From Cristatella mucedo (Eukaryota > Bryozoa > Phylactolaemata > Cristatellidae), in the NCBI GenBank assembly GCA_009760855.2, contig WPIO01000001.1, positions 12,571,501-12,635,500 on the forward strand: a stretch of DNA of 64,000 nt, written 5' to 3'. Both the position numbers and the translations under genes were made by a program. A model generated the notes under the pieces. The model made no database searches. It was given only the letters and a program-made list of their open reading frames with translations, and was not told where the DNA came from. Of this stretch, positions 20,235 to 33,532 are shown in pieces. Every line of letters begins with the position of its first letter. Position 1 is the first letter of the stretch.

Positions 20235-22357
20235 ATGGAAGAAGGAAAAGAAGCGCCGGATTTCTCAGCCAGTCTCCTCGCCCTGGATCCAACTGGCAAG
20301 GAAGAAGCACTCAAAGAGTTCTGCGAGGAGGTATTCATTGCTGCTGTAAATGGACAGCTTGCAGCGCTGAATCGTCTCCTCAGCTCATGTACGCAAGAGT
20401 ATCGAGACGCTGCTCTGCGTTTCTCCAAGAAGGCTGGCCTCGAGACACTTACTCCTCTTGTAGCAGCAGCTAAGATAGGTCGTCTAAAGATTGTCGAAGC
20501 TCTTGTAACAGACTTTAATGTTGATATTGATCAGCCAGCGTCAGTAATGATAGACAAAACCATAAATGCCGATGCTACCGCTCTTTGGTGTGCGGCAGCA
20601 TGGGGCCACTTCGACGTCGTCAAAGTGCTCGTAGCCGCTGGCGCCCGTGTTAATCATGCGAGTGGTACAAGGTTTACGCCACTTAGGGCTGCTTGCTGCC
20701 TAGGCTACATGGATCTCATCCGTTACTTGATAAGTAATGGCGCCGACGTCAACTTGGTCGACGATCGTGGTTGCACGTGCCTCATGCTTGCATCCTTTCA
20801 CGGCTTCGTTGACGTGGTTCGCTGTCTTGTTGAACACGGAGCGAATATAGATCCTAGTCATGATTGCGCTACATCTGCTTTGCATTTGGCAGCCGAGGAA
20901 GGAAAAATTGCCATAGTGACCTATCTAATCTCACGAAATGCTTCCGTGTCGAAGAACGAGCATGGCCTGACCCCCATTATGGCAGCAGCAGCCAACGGCA
21001 GAGTGGACATAGTGGAATGGTTGGCTGCGAAACTGTCCTGTGGTCCCAAGGATCGCGTAGAAGCATACGAGCTTATTGCTGCTTCGCTCGCCAATTCCGG
21101 TAAGAATGTAAACTTGTCATTAAGCTTCAATTACATGCATGCCGCAATGCTAGAGCGTAACCTATGTGGGCTAACGAAAAGTCCCGTGGAGACCCTGGAG
21201 GATTACGACTTTCTGAAGGAGTGCTGCTCGCTCGCCGAACTCGTGGCAATCAAGGCTGACGACGCCAGACTTGGGCTGGAAGCCCTGCTAATGCAGGAGA
21301 GAATTCTAGGCCTCCAGCACCCAGCAGTGGCTTACCACTTGGAATATCGAGCTGCTCGGCTTGCAGAAGCCGGAGAGTGCAGCCGTGGCCTTAGACTTTT
21401 ATTGCGTGCCGCCCGGGCAAAGTTGAGTTATGAGTGCTGTATTGCTTATGAACTGTTGCGAATCACCAAATCTTTTGGTTCCATGTTCGAGGCAGGGGAG
21501 CCAATACCTTGCACTCTACTGAAGAGGGCAATGGAGCTGCTGTGTCTAGACATTGGTGCTGTTCGTGTACAGAATGACGACATAGCTAAACTGGTGAGAA
21601 TCTTGCAGTTTCTTTTTGTTTGCGCCGCCATGCATCCGATCATCAGGCTGAAGCAGCTTGCGGCACCTGCTGTCGTCGTTGTAACTGGCCTGATTTCGAT
21701 TTTGATTCCCTTTCGATGCCATCGCTTTGCGCTCGTCGGTCAGGTCTGACACTTTTTGGTCGTATTCACTGCCATTCGCATTTGTAGGCTGTGGAAATCG
21801 ACATGGAGTCGATGCTGAGTTTGGTTGCATTTGCTACCCAATCTCAGCTCTCCGAAGTGGAAAGCTTTGACCTCCGCCGTGTCACATATCGTTTCTGCAA
21901 GATGGATGTTCGACTGCCCATCGGTTTTAGTCTCCTGCACATGGCCGTGAGCCTCTGGACGGGTGCTGATTTAGACATGGGCGATGAGTTCAACTTTCCC
22001 AGCAGTGATGTTGCAGGCTGGCTGCTCGATTGCGGGCACAGCATCGACTGCCGCGATCGTAATGGCAACACTCCACTTCACATTGCCGTCCAGCTCGGCC
22101 ATCGGATGAACGATTTCACAAAGCTGCACGACATAATCATGCTTATCTCCAAGTACGGCGGCCATCTAGACTGCACAAATGTGCGTGGCAAAACGGCCCT
22201 GCAGTGCTGTGCCACCAGGGTGGCCAAGGATATCCTCAGGCTGCAAATTAAGCCGCGACTGATGTGCTTAGCGGCTAGGGCTGTCAAACGAACCGGCTCA
22301 GGCACCTACGACGGCGTGCTGCCGAAAGACCTTCTGGACTTCGTGAACCTGCACTGA
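20235..22357 (+). CDS. FEM1: FEM1 homologue, copy B
   Basis: Exons are 20235-21593 and 21788-22357, with the intron of copy A (194 bp, phase 0), giving 642 residues. Reading by eye, it differs from copy A by one synonymous change in exon 1 and two changes in exon 2, of which Glu to Asp (GTYDGVL) is the only protein change. All ankyrin repeats, the LMCLAARAV box and the C-terminal LDFVNLH are kept. The upstream TATA-like motif and start context are also the same. Such identity means a very recent duplication, gene conversion, or duplicated haplotypes in the assembly. Confidence 0.9.
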
Positions 22358-22783
22358 CAGTTGTGGGATTAAGTTACGGTGGCCACTGCCACCACTCCGT
22401 GCTAGCCTGTGACCTAAGCTGTCGTATCATTGCTTTCGTGTGGTGCTGCAGTCTCCCCTCTGGTCTTTAACCACCGAGCCGATTTCGCCTCGGCTGCTTG
22501 CGAGCACTCAACGGTGCTCCTGTTTTTTAATTTGTTGCTTTTGGCACTCACCTCTCGGGCTTGAAGAGCCGCGGGGGGGGGGGCAGGTGGCAGGCACTGT
22601 GCGGTGGCATGTAGCAATAGATGGGCTGTCGTGTGCATGTCCGTAAGCTGACTCGTCGAGCCACTGACTGACATGAGAGACAGTTCTGCCGTGCTTCTTT
22701 TGAACACAACCGTGACATTGCATCTGAAGCGTCCGGCGTGCTGCATTCCGTTATCGTGGCTGGGCACGGTGCAAATACCAACG

Positions 22784-22789
22784 AATAAA
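22784..22789 (+). terminator. Poly(A) signal of FEM1 copy B
   Basis: AATAAA lies at the place matching 4430-4435 of copy A. Confidence 0.55.
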
Positions 22790-22797
22790 TAGAAACG

Positions 22798-22998
22798 TCA
22801 TTCGAGCTTCAACTCGTGCGCTTTGCAGTATTCCAAAAGCTTCGCACGCCGCTCGGCCTTAGCGTGTGCTCGATGTGTATCTGAACGTTTCGTCCTAATA
22901 CGGCTGCATCCCATACAGCCGAACAAGGAGTCTTGTTGCCGCTTCTTATTCGTAGTGGCCAGCCTTGCTATATACAGCACGAGTATTTGCATGTGCAT
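22798..22998 (-). CDS. Small antisense ORF, copy in unit 2
   Basis: Identical 66-residue frame to that at 4444-4644; function unknown and possibly chance. Confidence 0.15.
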   Translation of the reverse strand: MHMQILVLYIARLATTNKKRQQDSLFGCMGCSRIRTKRSDTHRAHAKAERRAKLLEYCKAHELKLE

Positions 22999-24174
22999 GT
23001 ATTCGGTCTCACATTTAGATTAGCAAGTAAACGGAATTATGGCAGCAGACAGGCTGTATCCAGCGGTTCGCTTCAACAGCCCGGCAGCTTTCGGCGCTCG
23101 TGGTCGAAACTCGTCATAAGTCAATCGTGAGTCTCAGACGCTACGGGAGAAAGCTCGAGGTTAACAAGCTAAGATATATAATTCGTTGGCGTAGCACCCA
23201 AGGAGAACGCTAGCTGATGACCTTGGTCGTTAGATGCGAGTATCATAGCCTTGAGACTGGTGGTGACCCATGCTATTTGTGGTCAGGTCATCTCAAGTTG
23301 CTCTCTTGTCGTCACTGGTACTGACCTCTATTGGTTATAAGCATGTGCACTTAGCAGCGTTGTGTAGACCTGGCTGACCTCACATACGATAACTTAAGGA
23401 TGGGGTCACTAACCGTATGAGCTGCACAGTGCAAGCCGACCTATAGATAGCCGAACAGCTACAGGGCAGTATAAATGATCCGTGGCTTTGAGCTTGTGAT
23501 AATGATTTCTGCCAGCAGCATTTTCCATCGACCACTGACTGACTTTCCAAGTTGCCATTCGAGGCGTTATCCAGGATTAAACTTTAGGTATCGTCTGATT
23601 TAGAGGTCAAAATTGACCTGCCTGCCCCAGTGTAGGTGGCATGATGTAAATATGTAGGCGATAGTACACTGGTTTCATTGAAAATAGCACACATGTTGAG
23701 GACTTCCAATTGCCCACCCATGTGTCAAAAGTAGACTGTAGTAGTAGACTGAAAATGTATCGACTTTTTACTTACTCGGTCGTTGAAATTTGCAATATTC
23801 GACATCTATTGCAATCATTTTCTCTAGACCTTTAGACTTGAGACCTTGACGACAGCGCCAAATAGGCTATGGTTCGGTGCAGACTTTATAATGGCTAGGA
23901 CTACTAAGCGAAACCTTGAAAACACGTGCAAATGATCGGGCCTTTTATTCGTCTAATGGCTTACGAGGGCTATTTTTGGACGTACCGATCTGTCTTAGCT
24001 AAGTCTAGATTCAACATGAAGTTAGATGAATCACAGATGCACAGCCCATAAATGCCGGCTGATGCAGACCGTGCAACATTCTAAGTGCTCCCTGGTCCAC
24101 CTTGCCTAGCGATCCTTGCAGTGATCTGGTAGATGGCTATTTCTAGTTTCTTTGTCGCTGATCACTTCGTAGCA
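22999..24174. other. Intergenic flank of unit 2, no gene seen
   Basis: Near-identical to 4645-5820 of unit 1, with scattered substitutions and no conserved frame. Confidence 0.5.
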
Positions 24175-24699
24175 ACTCATTGTCTTCATGGTTCTATCAC
24201 TCACCTTTAGGTCCTTTCATTGCCTGGCTCAAGTCTACCTATCAGACCTCCTATTAAACCGGGATAGGCATGCAAACACCCACTTTTCATAATCAAATCG
24301 CTTAGCTAGACCTCATAAGAGCCTAACGTTGTTTTGGAGACCGTCTCTTTATTTTGTATCCTCCCAAAGCTTGAAATTCGCTAAGACTTAAGTCACAATA
24401 TTCGCTGACTTGACAACATTTAAAAAGAAGCTAAAACGCATCGATTTATCGTAGCATTTATTGGGTCACTGTAAGTCGTCCTTTGCGGGCTTATGCTTGC
24501 AGATGCAGTGAGCATACTGCCACCAACTTGATTTGCATGTTGGCCCTCTGCATATCACCTCCTAACGTGCTATGCTTGTTGGCATTGAGCATGCTACCAC
24601 TGACCGTTCGATCATGCTTCTTTTGCAGTATTGGTAAAGCGCCTAGTTGAGACTAATTTCTCTGAGGACACCATACAAATCTATTATTATTATTATTAT
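24175..24699 (+). pseudogene. LINE 3' end, unit 2 copy
   Basis: Same decayed ORF2 C-terminal remnant as in unit 1, ending in six TAT units (24682-24699). Confidence 0.5.
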
Positions 24700-27616
24700 C
24701 CTTTTACGCTTGCACCAATCGAATTTAAAAGTAAACCGAAATTTTTGAAGGGAATATTTGCAACGGACAAGATACCAATGGTCGTTTGGTGTGTGGAGGC
24801 CCTCAGCTCACTCTCAGGCTTCGACACTTACTGAGCAGCTACGTTGAGGGCTCGAGAAGACTTGAAAAAATATTATGGCTTGCTTAGTTAGCAGGCTCAT
24901 CCGAGCTGCGATAATAGGACCTGAGCTGCTATCTTTTCTCTTGCAGTGAGTGATAAAGGATGGATTTTTGCACGACTTGAACCTACAAATTCCTTTGTTG
25001 CAGTACTCGAACCTACGTACTAGATAGCGAAGTGCAAGAATGCCCCTTGGCTAAGACCTTGGAGCTCGCCAGGCTTGTGAATGCAAAACTTAGTATTTTC
25101 AGCTGACTAATTGTTTGAGCTCCTACAAAAGCTGAAGCTAAGTTAATAAGAAGTAAGCTTTCAGAATGGAAAATATGTCTTTTCGTTACTTGCCTGCTGA
25201 AAAGCGTAATTTTGTATAGGTACATTTCGCTGGGTGTCAGCTGCAATGTGGCTGTGGTTCCACCGGTAAAAAACGGGCCCGGGAGCAGGACGAACCTTGT
25301 CGTTGCTTGGCGAGACCTCTGTTTATTTAACTCCATTGTATGCTCATAACTCATCTTACGCTCAACGTAACTCAAAGTAAATATCGCGTTCTGGATACTG
25401 GCGGGGGAGGATTTACTTGCTGTATTACAAATTATCAAGCGGCATAGCACCAGCACTTTGAAAAATCGTTTGACATAGCTTGTTTTTCTTAGCGGTGTAC
25501 TATCATCGGTGACTTCAGTTTGAAGGTGTTCCGGAAACCAAACAAGTCCAATTGCAAGTTCAATGGGTGGAGACAGCCCTCAGCATTCCCTGCCTGTGCT
25601 AATCTGAGTTTCTAATTTAACAATGGGACATCTGAAATGTTAGCTTGAGTTAATGAGCTGTTTAAAAGCTAATGTCCGCACCATGGTCTTTTATCATCCG
25701 AATGCATCCGGACTTTGAAGCCTAATCCCATCAGCAACCGATAAAGATGGTCAAGCGCAAACAAATAAATGATGCTTCATAAGCAGGAATGTCACACATA
25801 TCACTCTGAAAGTTAAAAATTAATAAATATAAATTCATATAAAACCTTATGAAAACCGATTCTCTTTTGAGCGACTTTACTAAAGCCAGACAGGAATCGT
25901 GTTAATTGGTCATCTAAACTTGAAAACCTTCAAAATACAACGTAAGGACGATTAAATCTGACTGAGCAAAGGCGGTCAGAATCTTGTAGTATGTTTGCTT
26001 CTTTTTTACTCTTTCCTAATTAGCAGAAGACATAAGTTCCAGGCTTCGGAACCATAAGAACTGTAGGCTTAGCCCCGAGTTATTTGAAGTTCCTTGGGGG
26101 CACAGCCAAACGACCAGATTCAGAAGAGCAGGTGATGCCACGGGAGGTCTTAAAGAATTTTGCATAGGCCTATTTGATCAAAAAATAGAAGAAATTTACG
26201 GTTTTTTTTTACGATTACATTGGCAAGTTTGAGAGAGTAGGAATATTTTATTGAAATAGACTGACAACCGATAATTGAGCACACCCTACTTTACCTGCTC
26301 AACAAATGAAGGCTGCCTGTTGACATCAACTCTTTGAAATATTGCATTAATATCGGATTAGAAACTCTGTATCACAGTGCCTGTGATATCTAGGGCGAGA
26401 TGACAAGTGCTCACGAGTGACTTGATGATCTATAGGATTACAAACTGCAATTTAAGTGGATCGCTTGGTGTAGCTTTCGAGCGCAAGTGTCGATGGTCGG
26501 ATTAGAGGATTTGTGTAAATAAAATAGACCGTTCCGATAAGTTAAACCTCACCTGCCAGCGAACGCAGATAAACGTGGGTCGGCGTGTTTGAACAAATCT
26601 ACAGCACGGTTACTTCTGATGCCTATCCTTCTGTGTAAAAATAGATATAGCGTCGTTTGAGAAGTTTCGTTTGAGTTGTAGCATCCGTTGGTAGTTATTG
26701 AAACCCTCCGTTCCAGTCAGAAAAACTGTTACTTTAATATCCCATTCCCCCGTTGTTGGGTTGACTTCTGTGTGCTCATTGTAGTAAATGTGTTTCAGCT
26801 AGTTGCTAGAAAGAGGCTTTGTTCTTGCTACGTGCTAATCAGTCACAAATTCAACGAAGTATTTAAGATGCCTGATAAGCTGGCAACAATTGTCTCGTGC
26901 CGCCACCAACCACATAGCATCGTGCGGTGGCTGACAAAGCTTTGAGGCTTGGTCCGAACAGTCCAACCCCTTGCGCTCGCTATTTAGCCCCCCACCTGTT
27001 TGGCTTAACGTTGCTGTCAGTCAACGGTGGGCCGCCCCGGCGTACCCTGAACCTAAACAACGTATATAGGCCGGCCGTAGTGCGACGCTGAGTCATACGG
27101 TCTCTGGAGCTACTGCTTGGCGCTCTGTTTACAATTAAAACTGACTACTTTCAAACGCATATTTCTCAGCGGCATTTCGCCTTAAGAACTCCACAAATTG
27201 CGTCTGCTAACGTTACTACTTTAATTTTCACTGTTTCACATTACTTTCTAGTCTGGCGCTTTAATAGCCACGGCAAGAGAAGCAACGACCAACACTCGAG
27301 GAAACAGGCAATGTATTCCGCTTTGGCAAGCGTGCAAAAGTATCTAAGTACGACGTCTAGATAAGCATGTATTGCGCGCGCCTGCTGCAATTGAAATTAG
27401 AGCTAACTCCTTACCTTGGGTCACTGGTTAAGCAATTGACACCGCGAAGCGTCCTGCTACTAATGCGCGATATTCCCCAAAGCAGTTATATTCCTTAAAT
27501 TAGGGACATTTCACATACTCTGCTATTACCCGAGTTCTCATACAATAAATATATAAATAAAAATGTACGTGTATACATATATATAATACACGCACATATA
27601 TGGATACATTCATATG
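24700..27616. other. Intergenic stretch of unit 2, no gene recognised
   Basis: It matches 6349-9258. A 147-residue minus frame (25013-25456) is open only here because one TAG of the other units is TTG. It shows no domain and I do not call it a gene. Confidence 0.4.
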
Positions 27617-27661
<45 letters not shown>

Positions 27662-27820
27662 CTGTGTCTGTGCGTGTGTGCGTGTGTGCGTGTGTGCGTG
27701 CGTGCGTTCGTGCGCGTGTGTGTGCGTGCGTGCGTGCTCGTGTGTGTGCGAGTGTGTGCGAGTGTGAGCGTGTGTTCATGCGTGCGTGTGTGTGTGCGTG
27801 TGCGTGTGTGTGTGTTTGTA
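27617..27820. repeat. (TA)n(TG)n microsatellite, unit 2
   Basis: It matches the tract at 9259-9510 but its TA part is much shorter (about 25 bp). Confidence 0.95.
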
Positions 27821-29027
27821 TAAATAAGAAAACAAACATTTAGTAGTTAGTACCATCCAAGTCAACGCTTGCGCCTTCCGCGAGGCTACCTAGATGTGCA
27901 GCCGTTGGCGCCACGGTAAGATAACACTTCCGACGCAAAAACGGCCACGACGATATTCACGGCCGCGGTTTAGTGGGACCAGGATAGATATACGCACTCA
28001 TTAAAGGAAAGGTAAGCAAAGCAAACTTGAGAACAGACAAGTCTGGTGGGTCACTTTATAACAGCACATCGCTCTTACCCTTAACCGAAACGTCCTTAGT
28101 CTCGCCGTGTGAAACAGCTCAGTAAGAAAACTCTCTCAGAAAGAGTAAATACCATGGAGAATACGTGTCTTAAGCTTTTTTTGAATTCCATCTAATCACA
28201 AGATAACAAAGCGACAGCCGGTAGGCGTTTCCTAGCGTAGGGTTCGCGGGCGGTCGGGATAATTTGTGCAAGCCCTACCACGCAGTAATTACATTTAAAT
28301 CTTGCGGCTATACTTCAGCCGATATGCTGCAAGTCCGACAGACGTTTCTGGCGTCTGCTACCGTGTGTAATGACTTTGAATATTTAATGCCCTGGCTAAA
28401 CACGCTTCCCCTAAGCAGCCTTTCCCGTATATTGTCTTTTTTTCACGAGACGGTCAAGGGCGTCGCAACGTGATGCGTGATATGTGGGTACTTGTATTTT
28501 TTTTCTAAAAGCAAGACGTCGTGCATGTCATTCACATAAAAGGTTCTTAGCGTGGTGAGTTGTCATCTACGTGAATATTTCTTCCTATTACCGAACGAGC
28601 ATCCCTAAGAACATAGCTGCTAGGTAGAATCTATAAGAAAGATTTGCTGCGTTTGGTGATTTATTCCTGCTGACATGTTGCGGGTACCTTTTTTTCTGGG
28701 CAGGTATAACTTTACACAACGAGCCGAATCATTGTTCGCAGCTAAACTCGAGAAGAATATGAACGAAGTAGATTCATTTGGATCGATATCGGTTCTGTTT
28801 TTACGGCTCGCCTCTCATCTCTTGTTTCGAGTCATCCATCGCACTCAGTTGCTTTCTGGGCAAGTCACAGCAGCAGACAGTGCAAATGAACAGGCCTAAA
28901 TGCTGTCCTCATCGGGCTTCAGCAACAAGAACAATGATATTAAGACATTTGCAGTGCTCTCCCGAAAAACTAAATGGCCTAGGCAATTTACACGACGTCT
29001 AAGTATTGTCTAGTGAAGTGGGTACTT
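27821..29027. other. Unit 2 flank with the empty site of element A
   Basis: No gene seen. Around 28303-28318 the sequence reads straight through GCGGCTAT-ACTTCAGCC, the place where unit 1 holds the 4.7-kb element A. Confidence 0.6.
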
Positions 29028-29447
29028 TGTGGCTTGTGTTTCACTGTATCTATGATCCGATTACAGACCCTAGGCTCGTCGGCACAATGCCGGTGCAGGC
29101 AGACCGGTAATGCCCTAAACCACCCCACGGTCTAACAGCAGGTGGCTGTGGCGTAGGGACGGGCTTCTTCCCAGCTGTGGTCTGGCGGCCGTCGTCCATC
29201 ATCAGGCTTGCTTTGTCCTCCAGACGGCTCACAGTATGAATGTGACTCGGATGGAGCTGGAGAAAGATGAAAATCCAACCTGAGAGAGAAAAAGAGAGAG
29301 AAAGAGCAAGAGACAGTTGGAAAGAAAACAGCTGCGTTTTTGGTAAGCGCAGCAGGCACGAACGAGAATACACGCTTCTGACAACCAGCTTCGGTGTTGT
29401 GCCTGCTTTCGCGCACGCACCTAGTTGGGAGAGCATTATTAACTACA
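29028..29447 (+). repeat. 5' LTR of relic B2 (420 bp)
   Basis: Starts TGTGGCTTG, ends TTAACTACA; GA-rich tract shorter than in B1. Confidence 0.85.
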
Positions 29448-32400
29448 AACTATTTCTCGGCGGGATCAGCTGTGTGGCCCGTGGGTCTGAAAGTAACACT
29501 AATGGTAGTACCAATTTCGCCATTCGACGGCAGCTGACTTCGCTGAATGGCTGAATAGGTCTGAAAGATTGGCCAAGACACAAGGAGTTAATGAGTTGCA
29601 AAATATTCTGTCGCTATTCCTTAGATGTGGGGCATACTACGTATATTAAGGCGTCCCTGATGCGTCTAAGGAAGATTATGCCCCGGTAAGAAAAGCACTG
29701 CTGGCAGCATTCTCGTTGAATTACTTTGATCCCTATGATGAAATCACCTCCAGTCGCCTCGCTGAAGGCAAACGTGCTTGTTTTTTGGTCGGACTTAAAT
29801 CAATGAATCAAATGGCTGAGCTGGTGGCTGACGATTTTTTCAGATTTGCCTTCGTCGCTGGGCTGCCGGAGGCCGGAAAGAGGTACATCCAAGCCTCGTG
29901 CAACCTCGCTGACATGCCGAGGCATATTCTCGTCGAGAAGGCTCGCATCGTAGTGAAGGCGAGCGGCACTCCAAAGGCGGCAGATAGGGGTTTCGCATCC
30001 GGTTCTCGTTCGGGATGGCGTACCCAGGCTCCGAATCGCTGGGATGTTGGGTGTTTCCCGTGCAAGGCCTCTTTGTGCATTCGAGCCGTGATTGTCCTTC
30101 TGAAGCAGCACCGTATTCGCGGGAAGCACAGTTATGTCTGTATGACCATTCAACATCTCGCTGCTGACTGCTCGGATCGGGCTGTCGTCCCAATTTGGCC
30201 AAAAAAATGATAGGTCAGAATATGCATTACTTCCCCGGTGCTTTCCCTACCTTTACAGCCCACCTTCCTTCGGTCGGTGTTCTCAACGAAAACTTCGAGT
30301 CGTCTTCAATAGTGAATTCCGGGTTCTCGAGGTCCATCATTTGGACTGTGTTTGCCAACCCTGTGAGTGTTGGACATGGGTTTGAGGAGGTCGTGATGCT
30401 GAATGGAGCCATGGCTGTCGGCAAGTCCACATGTGTCGCGACCGTAGCCCTTTTAGGACGAAAGATAGTGCTTGACTGATTTGTATCAGATGTCGTTCAT
30501 GGTTTCGGGTTACTACTCGGTACGGATGCCATTTAATTTCTCGGTGGCCTGGTTATCGGTCCCTCTTCTTGGCAAATTGAGTTCTTGTGCCAAAGAGGAA
30601 TTCCAGAGCCACACCAGTGCCGTTCCGATGCATCGGCGGTGGCGTCTGCTGGTGCCAAACAGGCTGTAGCATCTTCGACCGATGACGTACTGATTGAGGA
30701 CACGGACCTCAACGTCAGTATTCCATCGGGGACGCAGGCCAGTCAAGTGGTTGTAGACAAATCGTCATGTCGTTCTCCAATTGACGAACCATATCGCTTA
30801 GTACCATGTCAAAGAGGAAATTCGTGCCGACTACGAAAAAACTGGGAAAGTTGATCAAGAAGGCTGGCTGCAGCTTTTCCCTGGTCATTGCGGTGGCCTG
30901 ATCCCTCTAACAGCCGTCGTACAGGCAAGCAAGTGCAAGCTGAGGCTCGTAACACACTACGGCGAACTAAATCGGCTTATTTTAAGTCACACGGCTGACG
31001 GTGATGTGTGTAGCACTAAGCTCAAAGCATAGCGACGGCAGGGCAAGAGCGCGAGCATAATTGGCCTGCGAAAAGCACACTTGCAGATGCATATTATTCC
31101 TGCTCTCTGACCATATCATGTCGTGGAGTACAAGGGCCGTCGATACTGCCTTAGTCGACAAGGTTTCGGACGTAATGTCGCCCCGAAAAGAATGACTGCG
31201 ATTCGGGCAAAGGTCCGGTCGGTGAATGAGTACGTACTGGTACTGATTTGTTTCTTGATGATATTTTCGTCAACAACAGAGTCGTCTCAAATGCTGAGGC
31301 AATCGACTTGCTATGAACAATCAGTTTGGAGGCGAAGTCGCCGGAAAGCCTTGTTGGCGGAAGGGTTCTTGGGCTATGCGTATGCAGGCCGAAGGAAGGG
31401 TGATGAGCTTCTTTAGCAATGAGATAATGTAGTGAGCCCATTTCCTGAAGTGCTATTGCCATGGTAGCTGTGTTTTGAAGTGGGCAGCTGATTGGGCATT
31501 TCCAAGTCGTAGGCTGGCTTCCACCAGCTTGCACTTACTTGAATAGATGCGCTGGCAACGTCGGTTGAGACTTAGTCGTTAGTTAAAATTTCTTAGCCAC
31601 GGCGATCGAATTTCTGCAGCGATTTCGTGCCGACGATTCAGTTTCAGTCAGTGGGAATGTACCGATTCTGGATAGTGGCATCATCTGGCGTGATGCCAGT
31701 ATCCTGGCCGTCGGAACATGACAGGATATATGAAGAAGAATCGAAGCTGATACCTCGTGGCTTCTACAAGCTGGCGACAAAGCTCACATCAACCTTGCTG
31801 ACCTGGAGGCCATCACCAAAATCCTTAATCTGGCTATTGCTTGGTCATTGCGGCAGCTAGAGATTCGGACTGACTCAGCAACTGTCCACGAATGGCTGCA
31901 ATCACTGCAGGTATGAAATATTTCTGTACGAGGCCACGGTATAGGAAAGGCGCTCACCAAAAGCAGTCCTGCAATAATCGCCGACACGGTGTCAGCGTGT
32001 GAACTGGAGGCTAACGTAGTCCTGGTGCGATCGTTCAAATATAAAGAAGACCAGCTGACAAGAGTTGCTCATAAATGGATGAGGGTGAATGCAATATGTC
32101 TTGCGCTTCCAGAGTAGGCATCTTCAAAGTCGGTCAGCGTTGACTTAAAGAGTTTCCAAAGCTTTCGCCACTTTGGGGTAGATAGGACACTTAACCTCGC
32201 CAGAATCTACCGCCCGGAAGCTGTTATCCGGTGAAAGGACATCAAAGCCTTCGTGAAGGCTTGCCTTCGTTTCAAGTCGGTCGATCCGGAACCAGTCGCA
32301 CGGAGTCCACACGTGCTGAATTTGAGCGAGAACTTGTAGCGCCTGGCCTGCAATGTAACACATTTTACGGGCCAAAAATATTTGACGATGGTTGATTGTG

Positions 32401-32825
32401 GACTGAGCCATTGCGTTATTTAAAGGCAAATACCTGACGAGGTAGAAAAATCATCGGTGCAAAATCTTGGCAAACTTCTTAAGGAGCCTGGCCCTCGACT
32501 GCAGTTGATCATGAATAACGGCTTAAATTTACATCAACAGCTTTTCGCGGTCTTTTCGACCGTTCGGCCGTGAAGCCAATCTACCGTTGCGCCTATAAAC
32601 TCTCCGGCAACGGCATCGTCGAGCTAAATCAGGCGACCATCAAGGAAATTACTGCTTGCACGGGTAAGGATCTTCTGATGATGTATCAATACAACATCTC
32701 GCCAACGGCAGGTTTGCACGAAGAATCGGTGCACAGCGTAAGGTGTTCTCCGATAAGTGGAAAAGCCCACTTCTCAGGGTATAGACGAATCAGGGCCTGA
32801 TGACGGCTCATTACATTATCATAAG

Positions 32826-33203
32826 TGGTGGTTCGTGTTTCTTGATATTTAGGATTCAATTATAGACACCGGGTTCGCCGGGACACTGCTGGTGTACGCA
32901 AACTGGTAACACCCTAAAACATCTAAGGGTCTAAAGCTGGTGGCTATGGCCTAGGGTCGGGCAAGTGTGGAGATGTGGTCAGGCGGCCGTCGTTCATCTC
33001 CAGGCCGGCTTTGTCCTCCAGCCCACTCATGGTAAGAGTTGTGGCTGGGAGCGAAGGGGAAAAGGACGGCGAACATGGGAGAGAATAGTTGTGTTTGGGA
33101 AAGCGCTGCAGGCACAAGCGAGAATACACGTTCCAGTGGACCGACTTTGGTGTTCTGCCTGATTCTGCTTCCGTACCCAGTTGGGAGAGCGTTATTAAGT
33201 ACA
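32826..33203 (+). repeat. 3' LTR of relic B2
   Basis: Matches 1181-1557, ending AAGTACA before CGCTTG. The left edge is uncertain by some bases. FEM1 copy C starts 330 bp downstream. Confidence 0.7.
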
Positions 33204-33532
33204 CGCTTGATATTGTTCAAGTTGGAACTAAATGCCACCTTGATTCCCATCCTGCTTCTTTTTTTCTTGCATTTGACGCGTAATTGTTGGCCTTTACTCA
33301 AATTATTTTTGAAGGCTGCACGAGTATCCGCCCATCTATGTAGCGAGTCCATTGCGAACGTTTGGTATTGTTCGTTCTGGAACAGTCTCCACGAGTTTTC
33401 AGGCGTTCTTTGCTCTCAGCCGAACCACCTTCATCGCTCACTAGCTGGCTAAGAACTTTCTAAGAACTTTCGTGATCCTATAACAACATTATCAGCATAA
33501 GTTTTGAGCATAGCCGTATTGCTAGCGGGACA

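Larger units (their letters stand above)
29028..33203 (+). mobile_element. Family-B relic B2 (unit 2/3 junction)
   Basis: Parts are: 5' LTR 29028-29447; gag relic 29448-30210 (open 29716-30210, ending in the same A-AAA-AAA run before TGA); pol relic 30195-32815; 3' LTR about 32826-33203. It shares the NSGFSRSII protease lesion and many stops with B1. The integrase C-terminus is deleted: the sequence jumps at about 32815 from the integrase middle to the LTR. Confidence 0.88.

Noticed and set aside
25013-25456. 147-residue minus frame in unit 2
   Set aside because: Open only because a TAG of units 1 and 3 is TTG here; no domain and no sign of constraint.
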